A stretch of DNA of 64,000 bases from Exiguobacterium artemiae 255-15 (GCF_000019905.1 NC_010556.1:336001-400000); one strand, 5' to 3'; positions 49,696 through 59,549 are shown, numbered from the stretch's first letter. The notes: a model not told the origin generated them from the letters alone. Numbers and translations: made by a program.

Positions 49696-52365
49696 ATGCG
49701 ACAAATCGTCAAATGGCGTTGGCCGATCGTAATCGTCTTGTTGCTTGCGACAGTCGGATTATTTTTAGCGGCACCAAACTTATCAAAACAGGCGGAAGAT
49801 GCGGGTGCCATTCAGCTCGCGAGTGACACGGATTCACAACGGGCAGCCGATATTTTAAAGGCAGCCGGTGCAAGTGAAGAAACGATTTCGCTGGTTATTC
49901 CGTTAAAGGAAGCCGTCACGAAACAAGATCGGACCGAAATCGGTCAAATCGTCAAAGATTTGGAGAAACTGGATCAACCGGTGACGGGAGTTCTCGATCC
50001 GTTTGAAAGTAAGGAAACGGAAGGACAATTGATTTCAAAAGATAAAAAAACGGTCCTCGTTCCGATTACCGTTGATGGTTCGCAGGAAGAAATCACGGCA
50101 CTCGCCGAGGACATCCGGAGTGATCTCTTACCGGACGACCGGACGATTTATCTGACCGGTGAATCGTTGATTAATGCCGATGTTAATAAAAGTTCACAAG
50201 AAGGATTGAAACGAACCGAATTGATCACAGTCGGTCTGATTTTTGGACTGTTGTTAATCGTGTTCCGTTCGATTGTCACACCATTCGTTCCGTTATTTGC
50301 GGTGGGTGTCACGTATTTAATGAGCCAATCGTTTGTGGCCTTTTTCGTTGATTGGTTCGGATTCCCTGTCTCGAATTTCACGCAGATTTTCCTTGTTGCG
50401 ATTCTCTTCGGGATCGGGACGGACTACTGTATTCTGCTTCTCAGCCGGTACAAAGAAGAATTGACTGCCGGACACGATGTCGAGACAGCCATCGTCAACA
50501 CCTATAAAACAGCGGGACGGACCCTGCTCATCAGTGGTCTTGCCGTCCTCGTCGGCTTCTCGGCGATCGGTTTCGCTGATTTCCCGATCTTTAAATCATC
50601 GGTCGCCGTTGCGGTCGGGATTGCAGTCTTGTTACTGGTTCTCTTTACACTGGTACCGTTTTTCATGGCAACGTTAAAAGAGAAACTGTTCTGGCCGTCT
50701 AAAAATGCGGCGAGTCACCAAGACAGTCGTTTGTGGGCCCGCTACGGCGGATTATCGATTCGTCGTCCATTACTTGCGATGGCCATCGTCGCTGTCGTGA
50801 CGATTCCAACCTTGTTCACGTATGATGACGATCTGTCGTTCAACACTGTCGATGAGATTGGTGCGAAATATGAAACGGTCAAAGGATTAAATGCCATTTC
50901 AGACGGCTTTGGTGCCGGTGAGTCATTACCGGTCAATATTATCCTGAAGGACGATCAAAATATCGTGACTGAAAAAACGGTTCCATATGCAGAACAGTTG
51001 AGCCGTGAACTCGTTAAACTGGACGGGGTCAAAGCCGTTCGCTCGATTTCGCGTCCGACGGGCGAAGTCATTGACGATTTATACGTCGATCAACAACTGA
51101 AACAAGTCGCATCCGGTCTGACGGATGCCAAAGACGGGCTCGGTGAAGTCGGCCAAGGTCTACAGACTGTGGAAGATAATCTGAAGACAATCAGCGGTCA
51201 GCTTCCGGCCGGTGACCAGGCGTCAGCAGGTGCAGCACAATTGCAGCAGGCCGCAGACGGTCTCGGTCAAATTAATCAGCAGTTAACGCTTGTCGGTCAA
51301 GGATTACAGTCAGCGGAAAACATTCCGCAAACTGTCGGGACATTGACAGCGTTATCCGGTCAATTGACACAAGTGCAAACGGGAATCGCACAAGCGGCAA
51401 CCGGAATTGAAACGCAAGGCGCACAAGCCGGTCAACTGGGTAACGGATTAACCCAACTGGCTGATGGTGTCGGATCTGCTAACAATGGGCTTGGTAAAAT
51501 CGAAGACGGTTTAAAAGAAGCAGCCGATTTCCTAAAAGAGATGGGCAACTCGAAAACGATTCGCGGTACCGGGATGTTCATTCCGAAAGATACCTTATCA
51601 AGCAAGGACTTTGAGCCTGTCATCGACCGCTATACGATTGATGACAAGACCGGTCTGAAATTCGAAGTGATTCTGGATGATGATCCCTATTCACCGGAGG
51701 CGATCGAAACGGTCGCTGCGATCAAGAAAACGACAGCGAGTACACTGAAAGATACGCCGCTTGAACAGGCACAGGTTGCTTACGGCGGAATCTCAAGCAT
51801 CAACAGTGACTTAAATGATACGTCAAAAGCCGATTTCTCTCGGACGGTCGTCATCATGATCATCAGTTTGTTCATCGTTCTTGCGATCATGTTCCGTTCA
51901 TTGATCATGCCGCTGTTTATGATCGGTTCGCTCCTGTTGACGTACTATACGTCGGTGTCGATTGCTGAACTGATCTTCGTCAACGGTCTTGGTTATGACG
52001 GCATCAGCTGGGCCGTTCCGTTCTTCGGATTCGTTATGCTCGTCGCTCTTGGTATCGATTACTCGATCTTCCTGCTCGACCGGTTCCGGGAAGAAACGAT
52101 TAATGGACTCGAGACGAATGAAGCGATGTATGTTTCGATGAAGAAAATGGGATCTGTCATCATCACGGCTGCCATCATCCTTGCCGGAACGTTTGGTGCG
52201 ATGATGCCGTCGGGTGTCCTGAGTCTGGTTCAGATTGCAACAATCGTCATCACGGGTCTGCTCCTGTATGGATTAATTGTCTTACCGCTCCTGATTCCGG
52301 CAATCACGGTATCGTTCGGACCGGGTGTCTGGTGGCCGTTCCGTCAAAAGCAAAATAAGAAGTAA
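49696..52365 (+). CDS. MMPL-family RND-type transporter
   Basis: 889 aa with the usual duplicated arrangement: helix 1, an extracellular domain, five to six helices (with FGIGTDYCILLLSRYKEE at ~238-255), a second long extracellular region, and five to six helices (LGIDYSIFLLDRFREE). The second extracellular region (~470-620) is rich in Gln, Gly and Leu with heptad-like repeats (LGEVGQGLQTVEDNL, LGNGLTQLADGVG), resembling the YhgE/Pip coiled region. Similar to B. subtilis YdfJ. It probably exports lipids or amphiphilic drugs using proton motive force. Confidence 0.9.
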   Translation: MRQIVKWRWPIVIVLLLATVGLFLAAPNLSKQAEDAGAIQLASDTDSQRAADILKAAGASEETISLVIPLKEAVTKQDRTEIGQIVKDLEKLDQPVTGVLDPFESKETEGQLISKDKKTVLVPITVDGSQEEITALAEDIRSDLLPDDRTIYLTGESLINADVNKSSQEGLKRTELITVGLIFGLLLIVFRSIVTPFVPLFAVGVTYLMSQSFVAFFVDWFGFPVSNFTQIFLVAILFGIGTDYCILLLSRYKEELTAGHDVETAIVNTYKTAGRTLLISGLAVLVGFSAIGFADFPIFKSSVAVAVGIAVLLLVLFTLVPFFMATLKEKLFWPSKNAASHQDSRLWARYGGLSIRRPLLAMAIVAVVTIPTLFTYDDDLSFNTVDEIGAKYETVKGLNAISDGFGAGESLPVNIILKDDQNIVTEKTVPYAEQLSRELVKLDGVKAVRSISRPTGEVIDDLYVDQQLKQVASGLTDAKDGLGEVGQGLQTVEDNLKTISGQLPAGDQASAGAAQLQQAADGLGQINQQLTLVGQGLQSAENIPQTVGTLTALSGQLTQVQTGIAQAATGIETQGAQAGQLGNGLTQLADGVGSANNGLGKIEDGLKEAADFLKEMGNSKTIRGTGMFIPKDTLSSKDFEPVIDRYTIDDKTGLKFEVILDDDPYSPEAIETVAAIKKTTASTLKDTPLEQAQVAYGGISSINSDLNDTSKADFSRTVVIMIISLFIVLAIMFRSLIMPLFMIGSLLLTYYTSVSIAELIFVNGLGYDGISWAVPFFGFVMLVALGIDYSIFLLDRFREETINGLETNEAMYVSMKKMGSVIITAAIILAGTFGAMMPSGVLSLVQIATIVITGLLLYGLIVLPLLIPAITVSFGPGVWWPFRQKQNKK

Positions 52366-52378
52366 GTCGATTCGACTG

Positions 52379-52410
52379 GTCCATTCGGAAATCATCCGGA
52401 TGGACTTTTT
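52379..52410 (+). terminator. Terminator after the MMPL gene
   Basis: GTCCATTCGG / CCGGATGGAC stem with T run. Confidence 0.85.
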
Positions 52411-52439
52411 CGTTATACTACAAACAGGAGGCGATGGAA

Positions 52440-53291
52440 ATGCAACAGTTTAAACAATTAACGGACCGGATCTGGTATCAAACGCCGGTCAGTGAAACGG
52501 ATCGGCCGATCGTTGCCGTCATTACGGGCGACGACCGGAGTCTTGTAATTGATGCCGGAAACTCAAGTCAGCACGCGACACTCTTTTTAGAGGAGATGAA
52601 GAATCAGGGGCTCGGACGTCCGGATCTCGTCGCATTGACGCATTGGCACTGGGATCATATTTTCGGTATAAAACAGATGGCGGTACCGACGATTGCGACG
52701 CACCGGACAGTCGAAGAAATTCAGAAAATGCTGGACTACGAATGGACGGATGAGGCGCTCGAGGAACGGATTCGTCAAGGCATTGAAATTCCGTTTTGTG
52801 CGGATGCGATCAAACTGGAGTTCGGGAAGGACCGGGAGATTGAAGTCATCTTGCCGACGATTCGTTTCACGGGAGAACTTGCAATCGACCTCGGGGGCGT
52901 GACGTGTCTGTTACGACAAGTCGAGAATGACCACTCACCAGGGAGTGCTCTTGTCTATATTCCGGAAGAACGGGTTTTATTTTTAGGAGATGCCATGTAT
53001 GCGGATATTTTCTCCGACAAGTGGAATTATACAGTCAATCAAACAACGCGGCTGTTAGATACGATTGCTGAATACGAGGCGGATTATTATGTCTGGTCTC
53101 ACGGCGAAGCGATGGCGAAAGACGCGTTTGAGCAAGAGGTACACGTCTTACGCCAAATCATCGAAGTGACAAAACAAGCAGAAGGACATGTATCGGAGAT
53201 GCGCCGGCTGTATCGTGATCTGGTCGGACGGGACTTGACGACAGACGAAGAAGAAACACTCGTATTTTTTGCGAATGGTGCGAAAAAATAA
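52440..53291 (+). CDS. MBL-fold metallohydrolase
   Basis: 283 aa; the second ATG (52440) fits the CAGGAGG site better than the one at 52434. Metallo-beta-lactamase motif THWHWDHIFG, later ENDHSPGSALVY and LFLGDAMYAD. Trp replaces the usual residue in HxHxDH (HWHWDH), as in some quorum-quenching-like and YobT/YtnP-like hydrolases. The substrate is unknown. The C-terminal helix may be dimerising. Confidence 0.85.
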   Translation: MQQFKQLTDRIWYQTPVSETDRPIVAVITGDDRSLVIDAGNSSQHATLFLEEMKNQGLGRPDLVALTHWHWDHIFGIKQMAVPTIATHRTVEEIQKMLDYEWTDEALEERIRQGIEIPFCADAIKLEFGKDREIEVILPTIRFTGELAIDLGGVTCLLRQVENDHSPGSALVYIPEERVLFLGDAMYADIFSDKWNYTVNQTTRLLDTIAEYEADYYVWSHGEAMAKDAFEQEVHVLRQIIEVTKQAEGHVSEMRRLYRDLVGRDLTTDEEETLVFFANGAKK

Positions 53292-53377
53292 TTAAAACAG
53301 CAGGTGCTGAACCGTTCATTCGAGAATTCCTTAAGTATAAGATGGAAAAAACGGATTTTAGCAAAGGGGTTCTCGCA

Positions 53378-53506
53378 ATGGATCGTAAGCCTGAAGATCG
53401 GAATGAAACGGCCAATCGTGTATTTTTTGGAACAACTAACATTTTCACGATCCTTGTAGTGATTGGCTTTGCCTTATACCTGCTGTATCAATTTTTTGTG
53501 AAATGA
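53378..53506 (+). CDS. Small membrane protein (42 aa)
   Basis: ATG with AAAGGGG 9 bp before it. Polar head MDRKPEDRNETANRVFFG, then one helix NIFTILVVIGFALYLLYQFF. The stop is followed at once by a terminator. Tail-anchored single-span peptide, unknown function. Confidence 0.65.
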   Translation: MDRKPEDRNETANRVFFGTTNIFTILVVIGFALYLLYQFFVK

Positions 53507-53509
53507 CTG

Positions 53510-53538
53510 ATCACCCTGTAGCTCAGGGTGATTTTTTT
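53510..53538 (+). terminator. Terminator after the 42-aa gene
   Basis: ATCACCCTG / CAGGGTGAT stem and seven T. Confidence 0.85.
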
Positions 53539-53627
53539 CGTTTTAGGGGAGTGCAAGCGAACCAGATATTGGGTAATCCTTAACTGAGGGCACAAAGAAA
53601 ACTCACTTAAAAGGAGGCACTTCAACA

Positions 53628-54332
53628 ATGAAACGCATCCAGATTGCCGACTTTGATCGTCGAATGCCACCACTTGAACTACGAGAGATGGATGACTATT
53701 ACGAAGCGGTATTGGTATCAAACTATGATGAATTGTATCCTTCGACCCAAGTACGGACGATACAGTTGGCAGATATTTATGTCAATCTTGTGATGACTTC
53801 TGAAGGGGCGCATCTCGTATCCGCGCTCTTTTTAAAACCGGTCGAAGTACCGGATATCGTCGCCTGGATGCAACTCTATACGATAGGTTTTGCGACAGCG
53901 GATGCAACAGGTTACTACGTGGAACAAGCAGATGAAATTTTAGAAATCGTTTTATATCAGGGAAATCCGATTGTCATTGCGACGAGAGGAACCGATCGAT
54001 TGTACTATGAGACGGAAGGAGCAATTGAGATGCGGCGGGAATCAAGCGAAGTGATCGGGAAAAAACCATTGTTGTATTTGAATGGAGAAGCCCGGTTTGA
54101 GGTTCCTCATCTTGAGTTTAATCCGAATCAGGATGAGATTCATATTAACGGTACCTTTTTATTTGCAGACTATATGGATACGTATCAGGGACGGGTCGGA
54201 TTTTTCCGGAAAACGGATTCGAATCTGCCGATTGTCTTATTGGTCGGTAAAGCCATTATCGAAATGGAACTGACAGAAAATCCGGATGGAAGCCGGATCC
54301 TTGTCATTGAGCAGCCATACGATGAAGCTTAA
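53628..54332 (+). CDS. Conserved-looking protein of unknown function (234 aa)
   Basis: AAAGGAGG lies upstream of the ATG. The protein is soluble, acidic and predicted largely beta (many alternating strands such as ARFEVPHLEFNPNQDEIHING). No signal peptide or membrane helix and no motif known to me. A single-gene unit between a terminator and the ROK gene. Confidence 0.65.
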   Translation: MKRIQIADFDRRMPPLELREMDDYYEAVLVSNYDELYPSTQVRTIQLADIYVNLVMTSEGAHLVSALFLKPVEVPDIVAWMQLYTIGFATADATGYYVEQADEILEIVLYQGNPIVIATRGTDRLYYETEGAIEMRRESSEVIGKKPLLYLNGEARFEVPHLEFNPNQDEIHINGTFLFADYMDTYQGRVGFFRKTDSNLPIVLLVGKAIIEMELTENPDGSRILVIEQPYDEA

Positions 54333-54465
54333 TTTTCCCATGAGGATACCGGGGATTTTTTCTGAGAAAAGTTAAAAGGGACGAATCTTTAGCTAATCAT
54401 GAAATCCCTTACAAAATATGCGAGAATAGGAATAGAGACAAAAAGGGAAGGGATGCGGGACGAAC

Positions 54466-55626
54466 ATGGTGAAAGAGATGCCACGAAATTCAAAGTGGAT
54501 GCGTTCCTACAATCGGGCACTTGTATTACGTTTGATTCGGATGCATCAACCGATTTCACGGGTGGAACTGGCACAACAGACAAAATTGACGAAACCGACC
54601 GTTTCGAATATCGTCGGAGAATTGATTGCGGATCAACTCGTGATGGAGCGTGAACTCGGTGTCTCAAACGGAGGACGGAAACCGATTTTACTCGAACTCG
54701 TGGCGAAAGAACAATACGTCATCGGGATCGATGCAACCAGTCACCGTTTTATCGGCGTCATCGCGGATTTAAGCGGGAATACGATTCACGAAGTGGAAAC
54801 GATGGGGAAATTTGATACGAATGAAGAATTAATGGAAGCTGTCGTTCAATTGTGTCAACAATTGATTGACGCAACCGATCAGGTCGGAACGATTCATGGA
54901 ATCGGTATATCCGTTCACGGGATGGTTAATCCGGAGACCGGGGTCATTCTGTTTGCTCCCCGTTTTCACCTCCATGATGTCGCCTTAAAAGAACATTTGG
55001 AACAGCGTTTTGCGTATCCGGTGTTCATTGAAAATGATGTCCGGGCACTCGCTTCGTTTGAATTGTTATTCGGAGAAGGCGTCGGGGTCGACCAATTTTT
55101 CTATTTGTATGCCGGAGAAGGAATTGGGGGAGCATATGTCCTTGACGGGAAACTGATTGACGGCGAAAATCATATTACCGGTGAGGTCGGACATATGCGG
55201 CTTGATTTGGACGGACCAATCTGTTCCTGCGGTAACCGTGGCTGCCTTGAAGCATTAGCCGGTGAGAAAGCGTTATTACGTGATTTTGAAGCTGTTGATC
55301 CGCAAGTCAAGACGTTAACGGAACTCCGGCGACGCTTGACGGACCAGGATCCGCATGCGACGGCGGCATATCACAGGGCGGGCGAGTATATCGGAATCGG
55401 TGTCCTGAATACGATTCATCTGATCAATCCGAAACGTATTTTACTCGGGGGCCCGATGTTCGAACTGGCACCATCCATTGTCGATCAAATTAAAGAACGG
55501 GTCGAGCACACGGCTTTGACGACCGCTTCACGTGAAACCGACGTCAAGATGGTTCCTTGGAGTGAAAAACAAGGGGCACTCAGTGCAGCAGCACTCGCGA
55601 CAAACAGTATTTTTCAAACGATTTAA
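54466..55626 (+). CDS. ROK-family repressor (NagC/XylR type)
   Basis: 386 aa. An N-terminal winged HTH (SRVELAQQTKLTKPTVSNIVGELI) is followed by a ROK sugar-kinase-like fold with the sugar site ENDVRALASFE and GIGGAYV, the zinc motif CSCGNRGCLEAL, and GEVGHMRLD. It should bind a galactoside or galactose-like sugar and release DNA. It faces the galactoside operon, whose promoter contains a ROK-type inverted repeat, and so is the likely local regulator. Confidence 0.9.
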   Translation: MVKEMPRNSKWMRSYNRALVLRLIRMHQPISRVELAQQTKLTKPTVSNIVGELIADQLVMERELGVSNGGRKPILLELVAKEQYVIGIDATSHRFIGVIADLSGNTIHEVETMGKFDTNEELMEAVVQLCQQLIDATDQVGTIHGIGISVHGMVNPETGVILFAPRFHLHDVALKEHLEQRFAYPVFIENDVRALASFELLFGEGVGVDQFFYLYAGEGIGGAYVLDGKLIDGENHITGEVGHMRLDLDGPICSCGNRGCLEALAGEKALLRDFEAVDPQVKTLTELRRRLTDQDPHATAAYHRAGEYIGIGVLNTIHLINPKRILLGGPMFELAPSIVDQIKERVEHTALTTASRETDVKMVPWSEKQGALSAAALATNSIFQTI

Positions 55627-55630
55627 AATC

Positions 55631-55677
55631 AGCTTGTTGGATGACGGTGTTATTTACCGGATTCAACAAGCTTTTTT
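55631..55677 (+). terminator. Terminator after the ROK gene
   Basis: AGCTTGTTGGAT / ATTCAACAAGCT stem followed by T. Confidence 0.85.
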
Positions 55678-55708
55678 GATGGGAATAAATGCCGAAAAAA
55701 ATATTTTT

Positions 55709-55781
55709 TGAAACCGTTTACAAAACAAAACAGGATGTGCTATAGTTTTCTTAAAGTTAGATAATAAATTTAATTTACTAA
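55709..55781 (+). promoter_or_regulatory. Galactoside operon promoter with cre and ROK operator
   Basis: -35 TTTACA (55717-55722), 18-bp spacer, -10 TATAGT (55741-55746). The cre box TGAAACCGTTTACA (55709-55722) fits the CcpA consensus completely and includes the -35. A 25-bp imperfect palindrome (55757-55781) starts TTAGATAATAAA and ends TTTACTAA, the shape of ROK operators, just after the expected start point. Glucose repression plus substrate induction is predicted. Confidence 0.85.
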
Positions 55782-55861
55782 GTTTTCATCAACTAGTGGA
55801 GGTGGATGCAGACCGGCAGGGACCGGTTAAGCTGAAACAGAAAGAAGGGGGCGTCGCGCAG

Positions 55862-56323
55862 ATGGAAACAGAGGATTTATGGGTTTCCTACCGTGAAGCT
55901 TTCGGGCGTTACGGAGCAATCCGTGGCTTTTACGTGAACCGTTTGACAGGAGATATGACGGAACAACAGCCGGGAGATAAGCGGTCTGCAGATCAGGACG
56001 GCGTTCTCGTTCGGCCACGACAAGATGGAGTCTTTCAATTTCGAATGTCGTCCGTACAAGGGGTACTGACGATTCGGTCTTCAGAACTTCATCTTCGAAA
56101 AAATGAGAACGGATACATCGAGTTACGGGTGTTGATGCAACATATGCGCACAGCCGGTTGTTTGACGCTCGGTGGAGAATTTTATCTGTTCGTGACACCG
56201 GAAGTGGACACGCTCGACTATCGTCTACGACTGATTGCACGGGTCTTGATTCAACTCCAACGGATGCCGATTGGCATGGAAGTCATCGAACAATGGTGTC
56301 AACACGCACAGCTTGAAGGGTAA
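55862..56323 (+). CDS. Unknown protein, first gene of the galactoside operon
   Basis: 153 aa; start at 55862 behind AAGAAGGGGG (a GTG at 55796 lacks a site). The protein is soluble and mixed alpha/beta: WVSYREAFGRYGAIRGFYVN, a basic beta segment (VFQFRMSSVQGVLTIRSSELHLRK) and a C-terminal helix (MEVIEQWCQHAQ). No family recognised. It lies between the operon promoter and the binding protein (50-bp gap), so it should be co-expressed with galactoside uptake; it could be a regulator or adaptor, which is a guess. Confidence 0.65.
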   Translation: METEDLWVSYREAFGRYGAIRGFYVNRLTGDMTEQQPGDKRSADQDGVLVRPRQDGVFQFRMSSVQGVLTIRSSELHLRKNENGYIELRVLMQHMRTAGCLTLGGEFYLFVTPEVDTLDYRLRLIARVLIQLQRMPIGMEVIEQWCQHAQLEG

Positions 56324-56373
56324 CAGCTTAGAAAGTACGCTTGACCACTCACATACAAAAGGGGATCACTCAC

Positions 56374-57684
56374 ATGAAATTCAAAAAAACCAAAGTACTT
56401 GCAGCCGCATCAGTTCTGACATTATCGGCACTTCTCGCTGCTTGTGGCGGCGAAGATGAAAAACAAGCCACAACCAAAGACGGCAAAACAATCATTTCCT
56501 GGTGGGGTTGGGCACCTCAGCCTGAAGCCGGTAAGGAAGTCGTCGATGCCTTCAACAAATCACAGGACAAATACGTCGTCGAATTCAAACGGTACAGTGA
56601 AGATTACGAAAAGCAACTTCAAGTCGCGATGTTATCTGGTAAGGGACCAGACATCATCGGCTTAAAAGAACCAATGATTCAACAATACAAAGACCGTGTC
56701 GTACCGGTCGATTCTTACATGGATAAAGCAGCCGGCAAAGGATGGAAAGATAAATTCGTTGAGCTCGGAATTGATCAAACGACGATTGACGGCAAACAAT
56801 ATGCAGTTCCAATCGGATTTACGGGGCAAGCCTACTTGATGTACAACAAAACGATGCTTGATAAATACGGCGTAACACCACCGAAAAACTACAAAGAAAC
56901 AGTCGACGCTGTCAAGAAAATCAAAGCGTCCGGCGATAAAGTCATTCCATTGATGCTCGGTGCAAAAGATGCTTGGATCGACATTGATGTCTACAACGTA
57001 TTAAGCCACCAGGTAGCACCTGGTTACATCCAAAAGGTCTTATCTGGCGAAGCGAAATGGACAGACGACGAGATGGTCAAGACAGCGCAAATCTGGCAAG
57101 ATCTGTTTGAAAAGAAAGTCTTCCAAGAAGGGGCACTCGGACTTGCGACATACAATGACGGGATGAACCAATTCTTCGATAAAAAAGCAGCGATGTGGGT
57201 CATCGGTTCGTGGGAAGCCCACTCGATGACGACAGCTGAGAAAAAAGACAAATGGAAAATCAAAGACGAGCTTGGCTTCACACCACTTCCAAACCTTGCA
57301 GGCGGAACAGAACAGCCGATCATCGCTTCCATCGATATGGCGCTTGCCGTCAACAAAGAATCAAAACAACAAGAAGGTGCAGCTGAATTCGTTGCCTTCA
57401 TGAGCCAAGGTAAAGGACAAGAAGTTTACATGGGCGAGTTCGAAATGGCACCGGGAATCAAGGATGTCAAAATTGATTCAGATGCAGCCTTCACATCTGA
57501 AGGGGAAAAAGAGTCGTACAAAATGCTTAACGAAACACTTTCTAAAGCTGTAGCAAGCCGTGGTATCCGTGATACAAAACTGAACGATATCCTCGGTAAG
57601 GAACTTCAAAACATCGCGACGGGTCAAAATCCGAAAGAAGCACTCCAACGTGTTCAGGATGCAGCCGATCAATCGAAAAAATAA
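56374..57684 (+). CDS. Sugar-binding lipoprotein of an ABC importer
   Basis: 436 aa; start behind AAAAGGGGA. Lipoprotein signal with lipobox LLAACGG (Cys at ~26), then a family 1 extracellular solute-binding domain (ISWWGWAPQPEAGKEVVDAFN, GPDIIGLKEP, VPIGFTGQAYLMYNK, AAMWVIGSWEA). It binds the sugar outside the membrane and delivers it to the two permeases encoded next. No ATPase gene is in the operon; a shared MsmX-type ATPase elsewhere is likely. Ligand: probably galacto-oligosaccharides or raffinose-type sugars, from the downstream hydrolases. Confidence 0.92.
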   Translation: MKFKKTKVLAAASVLTLSALLAACGGEDEKQATTKDGKTIISWWGWAPQPEAGKEVVDAFNKSQDKYVVEFKRYSEDYEKQLQVAMLSGKGPDIIGLKEPMIQQYKDRVVPVDSYMDKAAGKGWKDKFVELGIDQTTIDGKQYAVPIGFTGQAYLMYNKTMLDKYGVTPPKNYKETVDAVKKIKASGDKVIPLMLGAKDAWIDIDVYNVLSHQVAPGYIQKVLSGEAKWTDDEMVKTAQIWQDLFEKKVFQEGALGLATYNDGMNQFFDKKAAMWVIGSWEAHSMTTAEKKDKWKIKDELGFTPLPNLAGGTEQPIIASIDMALAVNKESKQQEGAAEFVAFMSQGKGQEVYMGEFEMAPGIKDVKIDSDAAFTSEGEKESYKMLNETLSKAVASRGIRDTKLNDILGKELQNIATGQNPKEALQRVQDAADQSKK

Positions 57685-57759
57685 GAACGATACAGTGAAG
57701 TGGTGCGCCTAGCGTGCCACTTCCTGATTTTTAAAGATCAAGAAAGTGGGGAAATCGTT

Positions 57760-58725
57760 ATGCAGACAGAGCAACAAGAATTGCCGATCAAACCGAAAGC
57801 GGAAACGCTGAAAGCAGCACCACGTCCGAACGTTCCGAAACAGAAGAAAAAAGGCAAAATGAAGCAAAACATGGTCGGTTGGGCCTTCGTAGGTCCCATC
57901 GTCCTGTTTGTCGTCGCGTTTATCTATTACGGCATTTTCTATAACGCCTATAACTCGTTCTTCTCGTGGGACGGCATTTCGTTTGATAAAGTCTTCGTCG
58001 GGTTTGAAAACTACGCGGAAATGTTCCGTGATCCGGATTTCTACCTCTCGCTTAAAAATACATTCATCTTCACGATCTTGACGGTTACGATTCAAGCTTT
58101 CATCGGTTTGGTTCTCGCGTACTTCCTGCACACACAGGGACCGTTGCGGACGGCGATGAAATCGGTCTTCTTCTTCCCGGTTGTCCTGAGTCCGGTTGTT
58201 CTTGGAGCCGCGTTCTCACAAATCTACGACTTCCAGTTCGGATACATCAATGAGTTTCTCCGTGCAATCGGTCTCGGCAGCCTGGAGCAAAACTGGCTCG
58301 GCGACCCGGATATCGCGCTTTATTCGGTCATCGCCATCAACATCTTCCAGTGGACAGGTTCATCGATGGTCATGTACTACATGGCGATGCTGACGATTGA
58401 AAAAGAAATCTTTGAAGCTGCTAAAATCGACGGAGCCGGATTCTTCCGGACGCTTTGGAGCATCGTCTTCCCGAACTTAAAAGGAACGACATTTACGTTA
58501 TCAATTCTCGGAGTCATCGGTGGTCTGAAGACGTTTGATTTAGTCTGGATCACGACAGCCGGCGGACCCGGTTCTTCAACGGAATTCATCTCGACGTACC
58601 TGTTCCGTAAATCGATGCTGCAACAAGAAGTCGGTTTTTCAAGTGCCGTTGCCATCATCCTGCTGACAATCGCTTTACTGATCACGTACTTCCAGTTACG
58701 TGTGCAAAAGAAAATGGATAACTAA
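57760..58725 (+). CDS. Sugar ABC permease 1 (MalF/UgpA type)
   Basis: 321 aa; start at 57760 behind GTGGGGA, which gives a polar Lys-rich head of ~45 residues before the first helix. Six membrane helices and the EAA loop EAAKIDGAGFFRTLWSIVFPNL that docks the ATPase. Partner of the next gene, 13 bp away. Confidence 0.92.
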   Translation: MQTEQQELPIKPKAETLKAAPRPNVPKQKKKGKMKQNMVGWAFVGPIVLFVVAFIYYGIFYNAYNSFFSWDGISFDKVFVGFENYAEMFRDPDFYLSLKNTFIFTILTVTIQAFIGLVLAYFLHTQGPLRTAMKSVFFFPVVLSPVVLGAAFSQIYDFQFGYINEFLRAIGLGSLEQNWLGDPDIALYSVIAINIFQWTGSSMVMYYMAMLTIEKEIFEAAKIDGAGFFRTLWSIVFPNLKGTTFTLSILGVIGGLKTFDLVWITTAGGPGSSTEFISTYLFRKSMLQQEVGFSSAVAIILLTIALLITYFQLRVQKKMDN

Positions 58726-58738
58726 GGAGGAACGTCCC

Positions 58739-59524
58739 ATGAATGTAGAATCTAAAAGAAGTCGTTGGGTCATCAACCTTGTCCTGATGCTCGCTTCGAT
58801 CGTATGGCTGTTCCCGATCTTCGTCATGTTCAAGGAAAGCTTACGTGTCAACGGATTTGAAAACTATATCGCAACGCTGCAAAACCCGAATTTCCCGACA
58901 TTCGTCTTTAACAGTTTCTTTGTCGCTTTCTTCATGATCATCATTTCGATCACGATTCTTGCGTTTGCCGCATTCGCGTTCTCAAAACTCGAATTCGCCG
59001 GAAAACGTCTGTTGTTCAACATGGTACTTGCCGGTCTGATGTTACCGGTCGCTTCCATGATCGTTCCATTGTTCTTCACATTACGGTCGTTTGACGGTCT
59101 GAATAACCACTGGGGCTTGATCGGGGCGGAAGTCGCGTTCTTCCTGCCGTTCGGTCTGATGCTGATTAAAGGATATTTTGACGAGCTGCCAAATGAGTTA
59201 ATGGAAGCCGCGTACATTGACGGCGCGACGATTCTGGAAGTCTTCTTTAAAGTCATGTTGCCGCTTGCGAAACCGGCACTGGCAACAGCGTTAATCTATG
59301 CTTTCCTCAACTCGTGGAATGAGTATTTGATGGTCTTGACGTTCATGACGGATCCGGCTTATCAAACGGTCACGATGGCACCAAGCTTCTTCAAAGATGC
59401 GCTCGGCGGTGATCCGGGGAAAATCTATGCGTCACTCGTATTAATCAGTTTACCGACAATGGTCTTCTATATCTTCTTCCAACGTTTCTTCCAAAAAGGA
59501 ATGACGGCAGGTGCAGTAAAATAA
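58739..59524 (+). CDS. Sugar ABC permease 2 (MalG type)
   Basis: 261 aa; start behind AAGGAGG. Six helices, EAA loop EAAYIDGATILEVFFKVMLPLAKPA, and the C-terminal end QKGMTAGAVK typical of MalG-like subunits; compare the related end (SAGAVK) of the permease remnant at 7374-7629. Confidence 0.92.
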   Translation: MNVESKRSRWVINLVLMLASIVWLFPIFVMFKESLRVNGFENYIATLQNPNFPTFVFNSFFVAFFMIIISITILAFAAFAFSKLEFAGKRLLFNMVLAGLMLPVASMIVPLFFTLRSFDGLNNHWGLIGAEVAFFLPFGLMLIKGYFDELPNELMEAAYIDGATILEVFFKVMLPLAKPALATALIYAFLNSWNEYLMVLTFMTDPAYQTVTMAPSFFKDALGGDPGKIYASLVLISLPTMVFYIFFQRFFQKGMTAGAVK

Positions 59525-59549
59525 TTTGTTTTGAGTCAGGGGGAGCACA

